64,000 bases of DNA, from NCBI GenBank assembly GCA_010015675.1, contig ML976984.1, positions 993,534 through 1,057,533 on the forward strand. Reading direction: 5' to 3'. Within the stretch, counting starts at the first letter, position 1; the number at the start of each line of letters is the position of its first letter. The stretch comes from Byssothecium circinans (lineage: Eukaryota; Ascomycota; Dothideomycetes; Pleosporales; Massarinaceae). The position numbers and the translations under genes were made by a program. The notes under the pieces are model-generated. The model saw only the letters and a list, made by a program, of their open reading frames with translations, was not told the DNA's origin and ran no database searches. Below, one piece after another: positions 25,653 through 36,521 of this stretch.

Positions 25653-26165
25653 TTTGAAGAAGAAATGTAACGTCTGGACGCCAATTGCACGCTCAAGAAA
25701 GGGATGAAAGGTAAGATCTGAAAAACAGCGTAGCGGGTAACGTTGCAGAGTGAAAAAGTGAAGAAAAGAGAGACGGAGGGCTGCCGCGAACGAAACCCAT
25801 GGTGAGTGATGTACGCTAAATGCAAGCTCCAGGGAGCTTCGGCATTGACGAGCGGAAGAGACTTGATCCACGATTGCGGGGCGCGCGGAAAAGGCGGATC
25901 GAGGAAGATACGGAGCAGGCTGCGACCGGATAAGTAGATCAAGTCGAAAAGAGACAGCCGAGTGCGGATATATTGAGTCTACCGCTACCAAGATTGTAAG
26001 GAAATCATCGCGTCCCCACAGCGAGTGCTTAGATGTTCCATTCCAAGCCACTACAACCGCAATGCCACAATCCGCGACACCCGTCTCGTGTCCCAGCCAA
26101 ATATGCAAGCCGATGCTTTTGTCGCAAACCGATCTGACGTCTTTCGAATGCGCGGAGGAACATGC
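25653..26165. other. Intergenic: thiolase promoter and NTF2 3' flank
   Basis: About 0.5 kb with no supported gene. Both neighbours are on the minus strand, so the region holds the thiolase 5' UTR/promoter next to 25652 and the NTF2 terminator near 26165. Confidence 0.5.
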
Positions 26166-26768
26166 TTATGCGGCGGGCCACACAATCTGGAACATGTCGT
26201 TGAAAATGTACCATTGCTCGGGCTCGGTAGCACCGCGGTACTTGATCTGGAACGTCTGCACGAAGCAGAGCGGCATTGGCTGTCCAAACTCCTGCGCATG
26301 CCGTCAGTTCCTGCCTCGTGTTTCCTCACGTTGTGTGTGCACTCACCTGGAGCTTTCCTGTGACCAAGATCAAAATACCGTCTTCGGCGCAGGGCTGGAT
26401 ATCGATGTCGTTCTCCTCGATCTTGTGGATGAGTTGCTCGGTGAAGGCAAGGTTCTGTGCGCATCAGCAAGCTTGCCGGCTTCGAGGGAGGGCTTGAAGT
26501 ACCGTGAACTTCTCGTGGATAGCTGCGACGCCTTGGACGCTGTCCTTGCTGAATGTGAGCATGGAGGTGTCGGCCTATCTCAGGTTAGATGCAACCTAGT
26601 ATTCCTATATACCAAATACGTACGTAAAACCGCTTCGCCAGACCGCTCCGGTCAGAGTCGAACTGTTGGTAGTACTTTGCAACGAAAGAGACTGGCAAGC
26701 TCCATCAGCCATAATGCGCGACCATGAGTCCTGGCGCGTCACTTACGAGCCTCCTGCTTGAAATCCAT
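26166..26768 (-). CDS. NTF2: Nuclear transport factor 2
   Basis: A 131-aa protein that carries Ran-GDP into the nucleus by binding FxFG nucleoporins. Five exons on the minus strand (26747-26768, 26624-26691, 26503-26574, 26347-26454, 26166-26291) join in frame; the longest exon is only 126 nt, so intact-frame scanning misses it. The protein starts MDFKQEALSFVAKYYQQFD, continues with the NTF2 signature SMLTFSKDSVQGVAAI, and ends YIFNDMFQIVWPAA, the conserved C-terminal FND(I/M)F strand. The length equals the family norm (about 125 aa). This is a second nuclear-transport gene in the window, about 20 kb from the karyopherin; no functional link is implied. Confidence 0.94.
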
Positions 26769-27291
26769 GGCGATGACTGATATGCAGGTTTGAGGAGAAT
26801 GGCAAGAGGTTGTTGACGGATATTGGAGGGAAGGAGGAGTTTGGACAGTCGTGAAGTTGTTGATGTTTGCGCAAAGGCTGTTGTTGGCGGGGCCCCTCGG
26901 GGGTGGGGCAGAAAGCCCAAGCCTCGGATTAAACTTTTTCCACGCGCGTCAAAAACCTTCTCACTCACTGTCTGATTCTGCTTCCTACATTAACCGTCAT
27001 GCAACTGTAAGTACGCTGCCTTCTCCTTTCTTTCACTTTAGATGATGATTTTACTTCAAACGATAACTTCCGAGCACATGCGATGAAGTCAAAACCAAAA
27101 TGTCAAGCTCAACAATCTGATCTACTCTGCGATATTCTATCCATTTCTATCGACGCCTGTTTCTACAGCACACTGACTGCGTCATAGAATATACAGTGCG
27201 CTCGCAGAGTTCTCTACCCAGCATGTATAGAGACTAGTCTACCACCAACTCCCTAACAATGGCACGCTTGGTTGGCAACGGTTGCGGCCAT
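26769..27291. other. Intergenic: NTF2 promoter and GRE2-like 3' flank
   Basis: About 0.5 kb with no supported gene. Both flanking genes are on the minus strand. Confidence 0.5.
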
Positions 27292-28425
27292 CTATAGGCC
27301 TTTCGGCTGGAAAGACTTCACCGAATCAACGATACTCTCTTCGAAGCTCTTGTACTTGAGACCCAACACGTCGATCGATCTCTTGTTATTGATCCCATAC
27401 AAGCCCTTCTCAATACCGCCTTCGGGGTAATCGCCGCCGGGCGTGGACACGCTTGGGAGCTTGTCCTTGTACTCCGGGAAGTGTTTGCCGATAATGTTCG
27501 CAATCTCTCGGTTGCTGAAGAAGCCAGATACAACGAAGAAGCGTTTGCCGGCAGCTTCAGGTTTCTCGAATGCGGCAACGTGGGCTTCCGCAACATCTCG
27601 AACGTCGACCCATACGTAGACTCCCGTAGGAGCAATCTCATCCTTCCACTTGCCTTGTGCGGCCCAAAGTATGCGTTGATTCGATGTGTTGAGGTTGTCA
27701 AGACTGTCTAGGGCGTGGATCTAGCTAATTGTTAACTGAGTCTGCAGTGCATGTTCTTTCTGTCAACTTACAATGGGACCAAAGACCAGGGGAGGGTTTA
27801 TGGTAGAGAGCGTAAAGTTGGGCTTCTCCTTCTCCACGAAATCCCATGCTGCCTTCTCAGCAAACGTTTTGCTGGCTCGATATCCAGCTGCGGGATTCGC
27901 CAGCGCCTCTTCGTGTGTGATGGGGTTGTAGTCCTCTTCCGAGTATACATGGCCCGGGTAATTACCCTTGTCAGGCTGGATGATAGCGGCAAACGAAGAG
28001 GTAACGACGACATGCTTGACTGAGGGTGCGCTCTTCTTGATCGACTTCAAAATGCCGGTAGTACCAATGATGGCAGGGTCGAGAAGATCCTAAAAAGTCA
28101 GCTATCGCTTCAGACGTATCAAGATGTGGCTCACCTTTTGAACATCGGTCACGTTGAAATGGAACGGGCTCGCCGTGTGCAGAACAACTTCAAAAGGCGG
28201 GTCTGAAACAACAGCCTTGTCGAAAGCACCTTCTTGAGCGATATCTGGCACAATCGCGAAGCCCAATTGGCCTTTCTCGGCTTCGCTCTTATGATCCGCC
28301 TTGATCTTGTCTGCCTTTTCTTGCGTTCTCACGGTGGTCACGACTGAATGGCCCCGCTTCAGAAGAACATCAAGTGTGTGAGCGGCGATGAAGCCGCTTC
28401 CGCCAGTGAGTAGGACTCGAGTCAT
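27292..28425 (-). CDS. GRE2-like NAD(P)H-dependent extended SDR reductase
   Basis: A 345-aa reductase of the extended short-chain dehydrogenase family, close to yeast Gre2 (methylglyoxal/isovaleraldehyde reductase). Exons 28135-28425, 27772-28089 and 27292-27720 join in frame. The Rossmann cofactor loop is LLTGGSGFIAAH, VLHTASPF matches Gre2-type proteins, the catalytic Ser lies in VVTSSFAA, and the YxxxK pair is YRASK (in AGYRASKTFAEKAAW). The C-terminal substrate domain carries WVDVRDVAEAH. Yeast Gre2 has 342 residues. An in-frame Met 39 codons upstream (28542) was not used because the Rossmann strand starts right at MTRVLL. The physiological substrate cannot be read from sequence. Confidence 0.9.
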
Positions 28426-29516
28426 TTTTGGAGTTGTGTATGGTGTGTAGATATGGTAGATTTGAGGGAGGGTTGAAGTGGTGGCGTTCAAAGTAATTAT
28501 AGGTTGGGGCTCAATGTCGCAATTTATGCGATCTACCATCACCCACCATGCGGGGCAGATCGGCTTTTGGCTCTAAACGCCTTTGCTTATAAAATAATGT
28601 CTTCTTCTAGGATAGTGCCGAAGATAAACTCCGTCTGCTGATCACATCACTGTGGACCGCTCTGTGGTGGCAATTGCAATATGGGCATAAGTAACAGCTC
28701 CCTTCTCCGATAAATGCTGTTGCTGACGTCAGAGGTAAACATTGGATGATTTCTCCTGCGTTTAGACTGCCGACTACACTGGGGCACGAGACCAATATGC
28801 ATCACGTGCAGCACACTCTCGTAAGCAAGCCAATTGAAACTTCCTCACGGGATGTACGCCGTGGGTCGTACTTACCTCCCAATAAGGAATTAACAGCCTC
28901 GTTGAGTGAGAATCGCAGCCTTGCTTTGGAATGAACGTCGGCTCCTTGGGAGGATGCTGAGATAATTGTGAATCCGCAAGTCGCATATCCCCCGTAAGGT
29001 TACGGCCCGTTTCCAGTCACGTGACAGGTGTTGGCCTCATGGCGGTGGTAAACCACACCCTTCGGACTCATTTTATGCTTCCCGCAGTAGCAATCGTTAG
29101 TGCCTACTTTTTAGACCTTACGAAATCTGAACACTCCGCTCTTGTGTCACCCTCAAAATTTTCCGTGTTGGTGACGGTGCAAAAGTCATACAAATGAAGA
29201 ACTACCATCATTATTCTTCGGGGCAATTGATATCTATCCCACACAGGACGAACTCTAGCAGTGAATGTGTGGAACACCAGATCTAACCTCCCTCACTATG
29301 CAGCATAAACACGAACTCAGGACCATTCACACCACCGCGATAGTCGTACAACATCTGTGTGCCCCATGTGGCGTATGTGGGGAGAATATTGTAACAGGTA
29401 ACGTTGCGGGGCAATGAGGGGCCCTGCTTTTCTCATAAAGCGCGATTTGCGCTTACGCTCGTCATCCGAAACCCTTTGAAGAATTTGGAGTTCGACAGAC
29501 GACCTCATCTCGAAAC
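28426..29516. other. Intergenic: divergent promoters of GRE2-like and MetE-like genes
   Basis: About 1.1 kb between divergent starts. No coding gene is supported. CACGTG-type E-boxes occur (for example tcacgtgc near 28803 and tcacgtga near 29018), but such short motifs are weak evidence. Confidence 0.5.
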
Positions 29517-30857
29517 ATGTCCGCCTCGAAAAGAAACCCGCCGTTTAGAGCCGAGCACGTAGGATCTCTCCTTCGGCCCAAGGAGCTGGTCCAGAAGCGA
29601 TACGATGTTGCTGCAGGCAAGGCTACGCAGAATGAACTGATCCCATTGGAGGACAAAGCGATTGCGGACGTGGTTAAGCTGCAGAAGGATGCCGGTTTCT
29701 CCATTATTTCTAGCGGCGAATATGCGAGGTATGTAGCTTCCAGTACGCTATCTGGTGCAGCGAATGGAACTGGGAGCTGAATGCATGTTTTTGCAGGCAT
29801 ATGTTCTGGGGCACGTTTTTCGAGGAGCTCAATGGCATGAAGGAGCTTCAGCTGGGCATTCTGAAGGGCTACGATGCGGATATGTTTCGACCGTACGCGC
29901 CGGACGTCAAGTCGTTCTTCGAATCGAAAGATATTCCCAATGCCGTCACTGTCTGCGTGGGCAAGATTTCACACCCCGGTCACTCGAGCCACCAGCGCGA
30001 AGTCGACATCATGAAGAAGCAGGTCCCCGAAAGCGAGTGGAAGAACATTAAAATTACCCTGATCTCGCCGTCATGGTACCACTTCCGCTACAAGACCGGC
30101 AGGAGTTACCCCAAGGACGTCTACGCAAACGACGAGGAATACTTTGCAGACATAGCGAAAGCATACCAAGAGGAGTTGAAGTACCTCCATGGCCAGGGGA
30201 TCAGGAACATCCAGATCGATGATCCAAATCTTGCGTACTTCTGCTCGCAGGCTATGTTGGACGGGTGGGCCGCAGACAAGGATAACGATAAGACGGCGGA
30301 TGGGATGTTCGATGCGTACGTCAAGTTCTACAACAAGTGCTTCGAGAGGCCAGATGACATGCATCTGGGTATCCATCTCTGCCGCGGAAACTATGTCGGT
30401 AGCCGTCACTTTTCCGAGGGCGCGTACGACGCGATCGCGAAGAAGCTTTTCCAGGTACTATCTTCCTTTGACCGGTATTGTTAGCTGTTATATTGACGAT
30501 GTCCAGGACCTCAACGTCGACACCTATTATCTCGAATACGACACTCCGCGCGCCGGCGGCTTCGAGCCCCTCGCCCACCTCCCCAAGAACAAAAACGCCG
30601 TCCTCGGCGTGGTAACCTCCAAGTTCCCCGCCCTGGAGAACAAGGATGAGATGATTGCGCGTATCAACCATGCGGCCGAGTTTGTCGCCAAAGGCACGGG
30701 ACAATCCAAGGAAGATGCTCTGCAGCAGCTCTCCGTGAGCCCGCAGTGTGGCTTTGCGTCGCATGCCGAGGGGAACGCGTTGGGGTATGAGGATATGAGG
30801 AAGAAGCTGGAACTTGTGAGAGGTATTGCAGATGCCGTCTGGCCAGGCCAGCCGTAG
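29517..30857 (+). CDS. MetE C-terminal-domain-like protein (UROD/MetE superfamily)
   Basis: A 406-aa protein resembling only the catalytic C-terminal half of cobalamin-independent methionine synthase. Exons 29517-29728, 29797-30454 and 30507-30857 join in frame. It opens FRAEHVGSLLRP, the phosphate/homocysteine-site start shared by MetE C-terminal domains. It retains candidate zinc ligands: His264-x-Cys266 (IHLCRGN), Glu300 (LEYDTPR) and Cys371 (PQCGF). Fungal MetE is normally about 765 aa, and the N-terminal half is absent with a clean start here, so this is a separate family and not a truncated MET6. Its methyl donor and acceptor are unknown. SPSWYHFR and IQIDDPN are other conserved-looking pieces. 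Confidence 0.88.
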
Positions 30858-31822
30858 GGACGAGAGGATATGTGGGAATGGAGGTGGTGTATAGTAGTAC
30901 GGAGTGCTCATGCCCATAGAGTGGGCGTATGATACCCGAATGCCGACTTCAACACGGCGTTCTTCAGGAGCTCTTTAGGAGCTGGAGGGGAAAAGGAAAA
31001 GCGGGAGAAAAGACAGCTGGACCGCGTAGAAGCGGTACCAGACGGTTCCGACCGGACACTTTCAACAACAAGGAAAGGAACATTTTCACGTACGATGCGT
31101 GTAGCCTACACGATCCGCACCATTCCTGTTCAATATCAGTATTAGTATCGCAGTGAAACAGATAAAGAAAACATCGAGACGGAACTTTTCTCAAGGACAC
31201 ACAAACCCTAGAAAGTGATGGAACACGAGACCTCGTGACTTCGCGAATCCCGGTGCGTCCCAAACGCGACGTCTGGAGAGACGCGTCTCCACATACGCCG
31301 ATAGTCTGCAGGCGTGCACCCACCGCGACATCCATCGTGAACATCGCCACCGTGCAAAAAGAACCATCGTAATGAAATCAATTAGCAGCTTTCACAATGA
31401 AAAAGCATCGCCAGCATCAAACAAGTGCTGAAGGCTGAAGTGCCGGTGGCTGGTTGAACTTTAATTAGTGCGTTTGAAAGGAGTAGCTTCCGACATCCCC
31501 GCTCCCTCTCGCGTCATCAGGGGAAGGGAAGGTTACGAGTTTCCTCACGTTCGCGACTTCTCGACTTCTTCACCGACTGTGGTGGGAAATTACGGTTAGA
31601 TAAAGGTATGTGTGCTCCTGCTGTTCGGGTGGAGGAAGAGCCGTGGTATTCTTTGGCTGGGAGGTATCAAGGGAGGAATGGGGGAAGGCTGGAAGAGGGC
31701 TTATCATGGAATTGTACAGAGTGTTCTAACCACATCACAGAAAAATACTCTACTCATTCGAACGAAGCATCCCGTACTCCGATTATCAACGCGCATTCCG
31801 AACCCCGACCGCAACCGCAACA
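30858..31822. other. Intergenic: 3' flank of MetE-like gene and promoter of zinc-finger gene
   Basis: About 1 kb with no supported coding gene. Open frames on either strand are short and unremarkable. Confidence 0.45.
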
Positions 31823-32797
31823 ATGCAATGCGACACTTGCCCGTGTGTCTTCCCCAGCCTCCCTACAGTATGGCAGCATATGAACGTAGTCCGACACTGG
31901 GGCTGTCCGACCTGTCCCGAAGAGTTCGCAACCGCAAATGCAGCCCACGAGCATGAATAGGATGGCTGTGAGGGTCGACAAATCGCCTGGTCATGCAATA
32001 CCTGCGACTTCGCATCGTGGTGCGAGTTCACGACTCTGGAACATATGAACAACGAGGATCATTGGACACCGCGGTTTAACTGCGAGGCTTGCAACATGGT
32101 GTTCGAAACGCGGCCGGCGGCGCGGAAGCATATGGATGCGATGAATCACTGGAGAGTGCATTACTGTATGACTTGTGAGAAGGGGTTTCAGAACGAGAAT
32201 AATTTCAGACAGGTTAGTTTTCTCTTTCTTGAAAAACCTACCATGTGGACTCTGGGGAATTTTTACTCATTTTATACATCACAGCACATGTACTCCAACA
32301 TCCACCGCGGCTCAAACATAGCCTGCCCCTTCTGCCGCCGCGGCTTCACCACCGCAACAGGCGTGACCACCCACCTAGAAACCGGTTCCTGCCCCAACGC
32401 CCGCAACGTCAACCACGCCAGCATCCTCGCCGAAATCCGTCGACGGGACCCCAATCATCTCCTCACCAAGAAACTCCTCACCTATCCTTCCTCTTCTTCC
32501 CCCGCGACCATTACAGCGACATCGGCATCGTACAACCACCACACCGATCGGTACGAGTGCTATCTTTGCCACAGGGGATTCACGCAACTGATCGACCTGA
32601 ATCAACACGTGAACAGTCCTGCGCATAGACAGCATGTGTACCATTGTCCTGGCAGGGGATGTATCAAGGAGTTCAAAGCACTAGCGGGGCTATTCAATCA
32701 TCTAGAGAGTGAAACATGCGGAGCCGTGCGCTTCGAAGCCGTTCAAAGGAACGTCACCGGCTTCGATGGGGGGAGACGCTTAATCGGCTTCGCCTAA
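31823..32797 (+). CDS. C2H2 zinc-finger protein with an in-frame stop in the apparent 5' part
   Basis: The safe part is 32045-32212 joined to 32285-32797 (intron 32213-32284). It encodes fingers CEACNMVF...HMDAMNH, CMTCEKGF...HMYSNIH and CPFCRRGF, then CYLCHRGF...HVNSPAH and a final HCPGRGC...HLESETC. This matches a known fungal multi-finger family (CPFC..GFTTATGVTTHLE...NHLESE). Upstream, from ATG 31823, the same frame reads two more finger-like units (CDTCPCVF...HMNVVRH and CPTCPEEF), then TAG at 31958-31960, then another finger unit (CNTCDFASW...HMNNEDH). Either a weak intron ending at 31960 removes the stop (donors at 31868 or 31886 keep frame), translation starts at 32045, or the gene is damaged. 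DNA or RNA binding is an inference from the fold. Confidence 0.72.
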
Positions 32798-32807
32798 ACA
32801 TCTCCAT

Positions 32808-33620
32808 AGCCACCCTGTACAAAACTTATCCTGAAGTTTGACAGATAATTATACGTCTTTACTTTACTCTACATGTACATGCTCCTCGTACAAGCTATGT
32901 GATTATCCACTCCACCTTTACTCCACATATACATGGTCCACGTACACGTCACATACCTTTGTGTTACTGATAGAAGCCCTATCTATCTTACCCTGTAAAC
33001 CTTATCTAGACGTCTGACAGCTAACTATACTTCCTTACTTTACTCTATACATATATGCTCCTTGCACACGCTGCACAATTACCCACCCTTACTTCACTCT
33101 ACATATACGGGATCTTCGTACACGTTACAGGGTCTTACATTTCTATCAAAAAGCCCTATTACCACAGGCAATGCTGTATCTGTCCTAGTCTCTTAAACGT
33201 TACCCAGATGTCTGACAGATAATTATGCATCCTTATTTTACTCCACATATACACAATCCTCGTACACTTCACAAACTTTTCCATTACTACCTAAAAATCC
33301 TATTACGACAGCAATTGCAGTATCTATCCCATCCTCGCAAAACTTGTCCAGACGCTCGACAGCTAACTATCTACTTAAACTTCACTCCACATATACATAA
33401 TCCTGGTACACGTCACATAACTTCCCATTCCTGCCTAAACCCCCCATTACCACAGCAAACGCTACAGCTATCCTACCTCGTAAACCTCATCCAGACACTC
33501 AACAGACACCTATCCACTCAACCATCACTCCACACAAGCATAATCCACGTACACGTCACAGAACATTCCATTACTACCTAACCCCCCAATTACCGCAGAC
33601 AAAGCTGCATCTATCATATA
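32808..33620. repeat. Degenerate tandem-repeat array with long and short units
   Basis: Five diverged tandem units. The anchor (t)gacag(a/c)taa(c/t)ta recurs at about 32840, 33016, 33214, 33358 and 33501, and a second anchor (ctccacatatacat..tcctcgtacacgtcac) lies about 27 bases after each. Units 1 and 2 carry a second copy of the second anchor about 54 bases further on; units 3-5 carry one. Spacings are 176, 198, 144 and 143. The array fills nearly all the DNA between the zinc-finger gene and the convergent gene ending at 33630. No reading frame is conserved across units and no terminal repeats or transposase were found. Confidence 0.8.
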
Positions 33621-33629
33621 CGGGACACG

Positions 33630-36024
33630 TCATCCCGGGGTACTCCAACCAACCATCCAGACCCCCTCCCCTCCCCCACTCTTCCCCGCCTTCTTCACCT
33701 TCTCCTCCACGAGCAGGAGCTTCCAGTCCACCATGGTGCGTCCCCCCTCCGTGAGGGACGGGACCACCTCCTTGAAGCCCCTGCCCGCGTTGGTTCTCGC
33801 CGTCACGTGGGGCTCCGTGACGGTCTGGCCGTCGCACTCGTCGCCGTGCAGCGGGCACTTGAGCACCGAAGTGCCGGGCCGGGCGGTCGCGGACGAGGAC
33901 GTCAGCGACGGGAAGGGGCTGGGCGAGCGCGCGAACGGGGACGTCGACGAGAAGGCGGCGGCGTGCGTTCGCAGCGCTGTGTTGAGCGCGAGGGAGGCTG
34001 ACTTCATGCTGTCCCCACGGGGGCGGGCCGCGGTTCTAGCACCTGCGATGGTGCCTTGGACGGGGAGACCGACATGTGTCGGCGGCGGAGCATTCGAGGG
34101 GCCGGCGGCAGTGAGGGTTGGGCCGGGGCCGTTGGCTAGGAGCTGCTCTTCTGTCGGCATGGGCGATGCACCGCGGGAAGATTGAAGACGATGGACTTCT
34201 GTCGGGATCGACGGGAATGGTGGGGACTCGTGGTTCTCCGACGGCTGGAGAAAGAGGTCGTCATCCTCAAAGAGCATCGGATCCAAAGCCCTCTCGTCAC
34301 GGGTTTGGGAGGCAGGGTGCGGGGTCGGAGTTCGATCGCGGACTGGCCTCAGGTCGAGGAAAAGGTCGCCGTCTTCGAAAGCCGTGGGATCCACGCTCGA
34401 CGGGCGGGAAAGCTGCACAGCGACTGGCTCTCTAAAAGCCGATGTCATAGAGGAGGATCCTGGCAGGACATACTCTTGGGGCAAGCTGCGGTGCACACTC
34501 CGACCGGGGACATTAATGGAGCCTTGTTGAGAGCCGTCGGTGTTGTTGTTGGCGTTGGCCATGGCACTCATGCTCGCTATGCGGGATAATGGGAGAGAGA
34601 CGGGAGGTCGTAGATATTGCCCCGTGGTCTGGCTGGGTTGCCTGTCTGACATAGACAAAAGATAGTTCGGTGTCATAGGCGTGCTGCTTGGATTGCGAGA
34701 GGACAGAGGCCCGCGAATAACAGTGGGCGGTGTTGGCCGAGCCGCGTACTCCTCCATGAGGGAAGTTAGACGATGCACGTCAAAAGGGTCGTCTCGGTCC
34801 AAGTCAGTGTTTCCACGGCTTAGCTGTGGATGAAGAGGGCGTGTACCATGTTGCGAAGCTGCTGTTGAGTGTCCAGTTGAATATCCTGAACGCTTGGTAG
34901 TAGGGCCGTGTAGGTGGGTGGCTTGCGATGTGAACGGTCCGCTGCCGGTACCGGAGCTCGCCCAAGGGTTGGAAGGCCGGTAGGGGGTCGCGGATCTAGA
35001 GTGTGGAACTGAAGCGGCAAGGTACCGGGCATCGTTTCCATATAGTTCGTTCAAAGCCTGCACATATGTCGGGTCGAGGCCTTGGGCGTGGAAGGATGGT
35101 TGGCGCGAAGATAACGGCCTCAACTCCTTCATGTATGCATCTATAGCGTTTTAGCTGCGCCGTCTAAGGTAAAGGGAGGGCCTCTGTTGCTGGCAGTGAC
35201 TGTTTCTCACGTAGAAACATGTGGTCGCCTCTATCTTACTCACTGATCTGCTTACCTTGCTGCCCTGTTACGCCTTGTTGTGCTATGAGGTCTTGCTGCT
35301 TTCCAACATTCCGCTGCTCTGAGACACCTTGCTGTTCAGCTACGCCCTCCACTGGCGAGTCGATTGTCTCCGCTTCCGGAGCGCAGAAATTTGTCGTTTC
35401 CACTGCTACAGTCCTCCGCTCCCACTCAGAGACTTTGCTCTTATAGAATGCCATCACCTTGCTCTCATCTTGTAGTGTTGGATCGTTCGGGTCGTAGGCC
35501 GGGGCACAGTCACTAGCGAGCTCAACGATCATAATCTCCCTCTTCGTGGCGAAAGAGACAGGCATAATGGGGTTTCGAGAAGGACCATAAAGGTCATGGC
35601 CGCGATAATAATACGCGATACCAACATCAATGGGGTGGAGACCGCGAAAACCAGAGATAAACACAGACATATTCTTACCTTTCGTTGCTCCAGGCGCATT
35701 GCGCTTCTTGGTCGGCTCCGGCATCGTTGCGAAGAGTGTGAGCAGCTTGCGAAGCTTCTCTTCTGTTTCTGAGGGCAGTGTCGAGGTATCGAATATGTGC
35801 GGGGCGCGGGCGAGTACGCGTGAGTTGCCGGCGAGTCGCGGTGCGATGGAGGTGAGGAAGATAGAGTGAAGGTGAAGCGGAAGAAGAGTCGGCGTGGAAG
35901 TGTATGCAGGGGTGTAAAAAACGAGGGCAGACGCAAAATTCTCCAAAAACTCTTCGTACCTACCACTTTCGAGGCAGGCTACTGCCATGCGCGCGTCAAA
36001 CTGCGATTGTTGGTTTGTTGCCAT
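33630..36024 (-). CDS. Unknown Ser/Pro-rich protein with a duplicated acidic motif
   Basis: A 759-aa protein with exons 35256-36024 and 33630-35140 joined in frame across the intron at 35141-35255. I do not recognise the family. The N-terminal 230 residues look folded (ARMAVACLESGRYEEFLENF, VFISGFRGLHPIDVGIAYYY). A Gln-rich stretch follows (VAEQQGVSEQRNVGKQQ), then a long Ser/Pro/Thr-rich disordered region. Within it DPTAFEDGDLFL (residues about 507-518) and DPMLFEDDDLFL (about 543-554) are near-copies. A short Cys/His patch (KCPLHGDECDG) lies near the C-terminus, before a Gly-rich end. The two long frames could be read as two genes, but the in-frame junction favours one. A transcription-related role is a guess only. 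Confidence 0.7.
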
Positions 36025-36165
36025 AGTTACGTCGACGAGAAGAACTGCTGTTGACTCGACCGCGTACGTCACTTGTACTGCTGCTGGTATCCCTTAGGAA
36101 GGTGTGGGATGGAGGAAAAGTTTCTAGAGCGTGCGGGGGTACAGAGCAAACGGATTGATTCTTAA

Positions 36166-36521
36166 CTACTTGCGGATCGCCGACGTTCCGTCCTCAGCAC
36201 CTGGCAGTCCTTCTTCATCGCCAGGCTCAGCGTAGGTACCAGTCTTCTTCGTGGCACCGCGGGTGCGGCTGTCGATGATGTTGCTCTGGTCGATGGCATC
36301 TTTTTCATCGCGTTCTGCCCAAGTCAATGAAAGTTCATATTGTACTTAGGATAAGAAGATATACCAAGCTGCTGATCGGAGTCGGCGGTAGCACCATCGT
36401 AACCGCCCTCTACAGGAGCATCGTCATTCTGGACGGGGAACTCGCTCTGACCAGTACGGCTGACATAGTCGTTATCCTTTGCGTCTCCAGCCGGGACGTC
36501 TTTGTACTCGTTGGTGGACAT
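36166..36521 (-). CDS. Small acidic protein with CHZ-like motif
   Basis: A 101-aa protein with exons 36365-36521 and 36166-36314 joined in frame (50-nt intron). It is hydrophilic and probably disordered: SRTGQSEFPVQNDDAPVE, then DEKDAIDQSNIIDSRTRG, then TGTYAEPGDEEGLP. The central ID.SNII..RTRG piece resembles the core of the CHZ histone H2A.Z-chaperone motif, and I recall small fungal proteins of this layout. Chaperone function is an inference from that short motif. It is a tandem minus-strand neighbour of the unknown gene ending at 33630. Confidence 0.76.

Noticed and set aside
33225..33581. 118-codon open frame inside the tandem-repeat array
   Set aside because: It is Pro/His/Thr-rich translated repeat; the frame is not kept between units.
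35640..35760. Weak resemblance of NMSVFISGFR in the 33630-36024 protein to a MAT1-1 alpha-box start
   Set aside because: The residues after it do not follow the alpha-box pattern (no W..DPF.AKW-type segment), and none of the usual mating-type neighbours (APN2, SLA2) are present.
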